6,381 nucleotides of DNA, from positions 1 through 6,381 of the forward strand of contig JALGTV010000089.1 of NCBI GenBank assembly GCA_029821215.1, given 5' to 3'. Positions within the stretch are counted from its first letter, which is position 1; each line of letters starts with the position of its first letter. Positions 4,870 to 6,381 of the stretch are shown piece after piece. This DNA comes from Candidatus Zipacnadia bacterium. Lineage in GTDB: Bacteria > Armatimonadota > Zipacnadia > Zipacnadales > Zipacnadaceae. A program made the translations under genes and the position numbers. The notes beneath the pieces were generated by a model that did not search any database, had not been told where the DNA came from, and saw only the letters and a list, made by a program, of their open reading frames with translations.

Positions 4870-6381
4870 ATGCGAGTACCATACCAGTGGCTACAAGAAT
4901 ACCTGGACACTGATATGTCGGTTGCTGACTTGTCTTCCTGCCTGACAATGAGTGGCCTGGAGGTGGAGGAGATCGAGCAGTGGACGGCCCAGGACGGTGG
5001 GGCAGAGGACCAGGTCCTCATCACGGCGGTTACTCCCAACCGCGGTGATTTGCTGTCCATGGTTGGGGTAGCCCGCCATGCGGCGGCAGTGACAAACAGT
5101 GCTTTTAATCCACCGCTGGCCAGTTGTCCGGCGACTGAAGAGTCAATAGTAGACCCGGTGAAAGCTCAGTTGGGCCCGCTGACCGTGGAGATAGCCGACC
5201 CGATGGGCTGTCCCCGCTACTCAGCTTTGCTGATTGAGGGAATTACGGTCCAGCCGTCGCCGGATTGGCTACGCTACCGCATAGAAGCCGCCGGCATCCG
5301 CTCCATTAACAACGTGGTAGACTGCACTAATTATGTGTGCTGGGAGCTGGGCCAACCCATGCACGCTTTTGACTTTCAGTTAGTCAAAGATGGCCACATT
5401 ATTGTGCGCAAAGCACAGGAGAATGAGCGGCTCCTGCTGCTGGATGACACCTGGCCCACTTTGGGGCCGGAGGACGTAGTGATCGCCGATCCCATGGGGG
5501 CAGTGGCCCTGGCCGGGGTGATGGGCGGGGCTGATACCCAAATGCGGGAGAACACCGCCAGTGTACTGCTCGAATCAGCTCACTTTGATCCTACTACCAT
5601 CCGCCAGACTTCCCTGCGGCTGGGAGTATCCACCGAAGCCTCCTACCGTTTTGAGCGCCGGGTAGACCCCAATTTGACTCTGCCTGCCCTGGCTCGGGCT
5701 GCCGAGTTGATACTGGCCACCGCCGGCGGGGAGATCACTCAACCGGCCCTTGATGTGTGCACCATTGCCTTTGAGCCTCAGACTGTCCCCCTGCGTCCTC
5801 AGCGATGCAATAGCTTGCTGGGCACCGACATAGAAGCCCAGACGATGGCTGAGTACCTGCACCGGCTCGGTTTTGAAGTGGCTAAAGAAGAAAAGCAGCT
5901 ACTGGTAACCGTGCCCACCTTCCGGGCTGAAGTGGAGCGCGAAGTGGACCTCATTGAAGAAGTCGCCATTGTTTATGGCTATGACAACATCCCCCTGACT
6001 CTTCCTGGTCATCTTACCGGTAGCGGCCGCCTCACCCGCTCCCAGAGGCTGCGGCGGCGGGTAGGCGAGCTTCTCCGCGCCGGTGGGCTTAACGAGAATC
6101 TCAGTTTCTCCATGATGGAGCCCGACACTCTGGACCGAGTTTGCTGGCCCCCGGACTGCCCTGAACGCGACCATTGCTGGCCCCCGGACTGCCCTGAACG
6201 CGACCAGTTGCGACTTGCTAATCCGCTCAGCCAGCAACAGTGCCTTATGCGCACTACCCTGTTGCCTGCCTTGCTGGAGGCGTGCCGCCATAATGCCCGG
6301 CAGCGCGTGGCCGATGTGGCTCTGTACGAAATCGGTACAGCCTTCCTGCCCAATCCCGACCACGCCCTGCCCCGCGAAGAG
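4870..6381 (+). CDS. pheT: Phenylalanyl-tRNA synthetase beta subunit (3' end beyond window)
   Basis: PheT pairs with PheS in the alpha2-beta2 enzyme; it carries the editing site that hydrolyses Tyr-tRNA-Phe and much of the tRNA contact. All 504 codons to the window edge are open. The order is an N-terminal B1 segment (WLQEYL, LTMSGLEVEEIE, 1-36); the conserved TPNRGDLLSMVGVAR (55-69); the B3/B4 editing region (CPRYSALLIEGI, 114-125; IRSINNVVDCTNYV, 143-156; ELGQPMHAFD, 159-168; GVMGG, 216-220; EASYRFERRVDP, 256-267); B5 (VPTFRAEVEREVDLIEEVA, 348-366; VYGYDNIP, 368-375); then the start of the catalytic-like core. Only about 18 residues separate GLEVEEIE from TPNR, whereas E. coli PheT has an OB-fold tRNA-binding domain of about 110 residues there. 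Residues 425-446 contain a tandem duplication. The C-terminal anticodon-binding domain would lie past the edge. Confidence 0.96.
   Translation, partial: MRVPYQWLQEYLDTDMSVADLSSCLTMSGLEVEEIEQWTAQDGGAEDQVLITAVTPNRGDLLSMVGVARHAAAVTNSAFNPPLASCPATEESIVDPVKAQLGPLTVEIADPMGCPRYSALLIEGITVQPSPDWLRYRIEAAGIRSINNVVDCTNYVCWELGQPMHAFDFQLVKDGHIIVRKAQENERLLLLDDTWPTLGPEDVVIADPMGAVALAGVMGGADTQMRENTASVLLESAHFDPTTIRQTSLRLGVSTEASYRFERRVDPNLTLPALARAAELILATAGGEITQPALDVCTIAFEPQTVPLRPQRCNSLLGTDIEAQTMAEYLHRLGFEVAKEEKQLLVTVPTFRAEVEREVDLIEEVAIVYGYDNIPLTLPGHLTGSGRLTRSQRLRRRVGELLRAGGLNENLSFSMMEPDTLDRVCWPPDCPERDHCWPPDCPERDQLRLANPLSQQQCLMRTTLLPALLEACRHNARQRVADVALYEIGTAFLPNPDHALPREE
6141..6206 (+). repeat. Exact 33-bp tandem duplication within pheT
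   Basis: Positions 6141-6173 and 6174-6206 are identical. The unit is 11 codons long, so the frame is kept and the protein reads CWPPDCPERDH followed by CWPPDCPERDQ. One copy already makes this segment slightly longer than the E. coli counterpart. The lack of any mismatch suggests a recent duplication or an assembly artefact. Confidence 0.95.

Noticed and set aside
5899..6363. Minus-strand frame opposite pheT with repeated AFRAVRGPA
   Set aside because: The repeat is only the antisense reading of the 33-bp duplication; pheT on the + strand explains the region.

Overview
The window holds a bacterial translation locus: infC (IF-3, disrupted), rpmI (L35), rplT (L20), a HAD-family phosphatase gene, a long regulatory gap, pheS, an MFS transporter gene and the 5' two thirds of pheT, which runs off the right edge. 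All genes lie on the + strand. The infC-rpmI-rplT-pheS-pheT order, moderately high GC by eye, protein character and a T-box leader suggest Chloroflexota (perhaps Dehalococcoidia) or, less likely, a deep Bacillota lineage. That placement is an inference from gene order and motifs, not a database result.

Left part (1-1274): infC most likely starts at an AUC codon (57), the kind of rare start typical of IF-3 genes. Its frame breaks at about 371-374, where roughly 34 bp expected from the family are missing. The C-terminal third continues in another frame to 535. rpmI and rplT follow and look intact. Next comes a HAD phosphatase gene (1330-2010) with all four HAD motifs.

Middle (2011-2586): this 576-bp gap is the most informative stretch. 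It holds a near-consensus sigma-70 promoter (TTGAAA, 17 bp, TATAAT) and then a T-box riboswitch. Its specifier triplet is UUC (Phe) and its UGGU acceptor-pairing bulge matches an A discriminator. An antiterminator and an overlapping terminator are mutually exclusive. The leader is expected to sense uncharged tRNA-Phe. A REP-like hairpin (GTAG plus palindrome) lies inside the distal part of T-box stem II. A convergent pair of related hairpins (BIME-like) and a weaker third lie between the terminator and pheS.

Right part (2587-6381): pheS and pheT encode the two subunits of phenylalanyl-tRNA synthetase. An MdtG-like MFS gene sits between them, 44 bp after pheS and 1 bp before pheT, with the pheT Shine-Dalgarno inside its own 3' end. 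The three genes probably form one operon under the T-box, so the transporter would be induced when Phe-tRNA charging falls. PheT appears to lack the N-terminal OB (EMAP-like) tRNA-binding domain and carries an exact in-frame 33-bp tandem duplication.

I see no complete new multi-gene system. The most notable points are the REP-invaded tRNA-Phe T-box, the transporter embedded in pheST, the short PheT and the broken infC.
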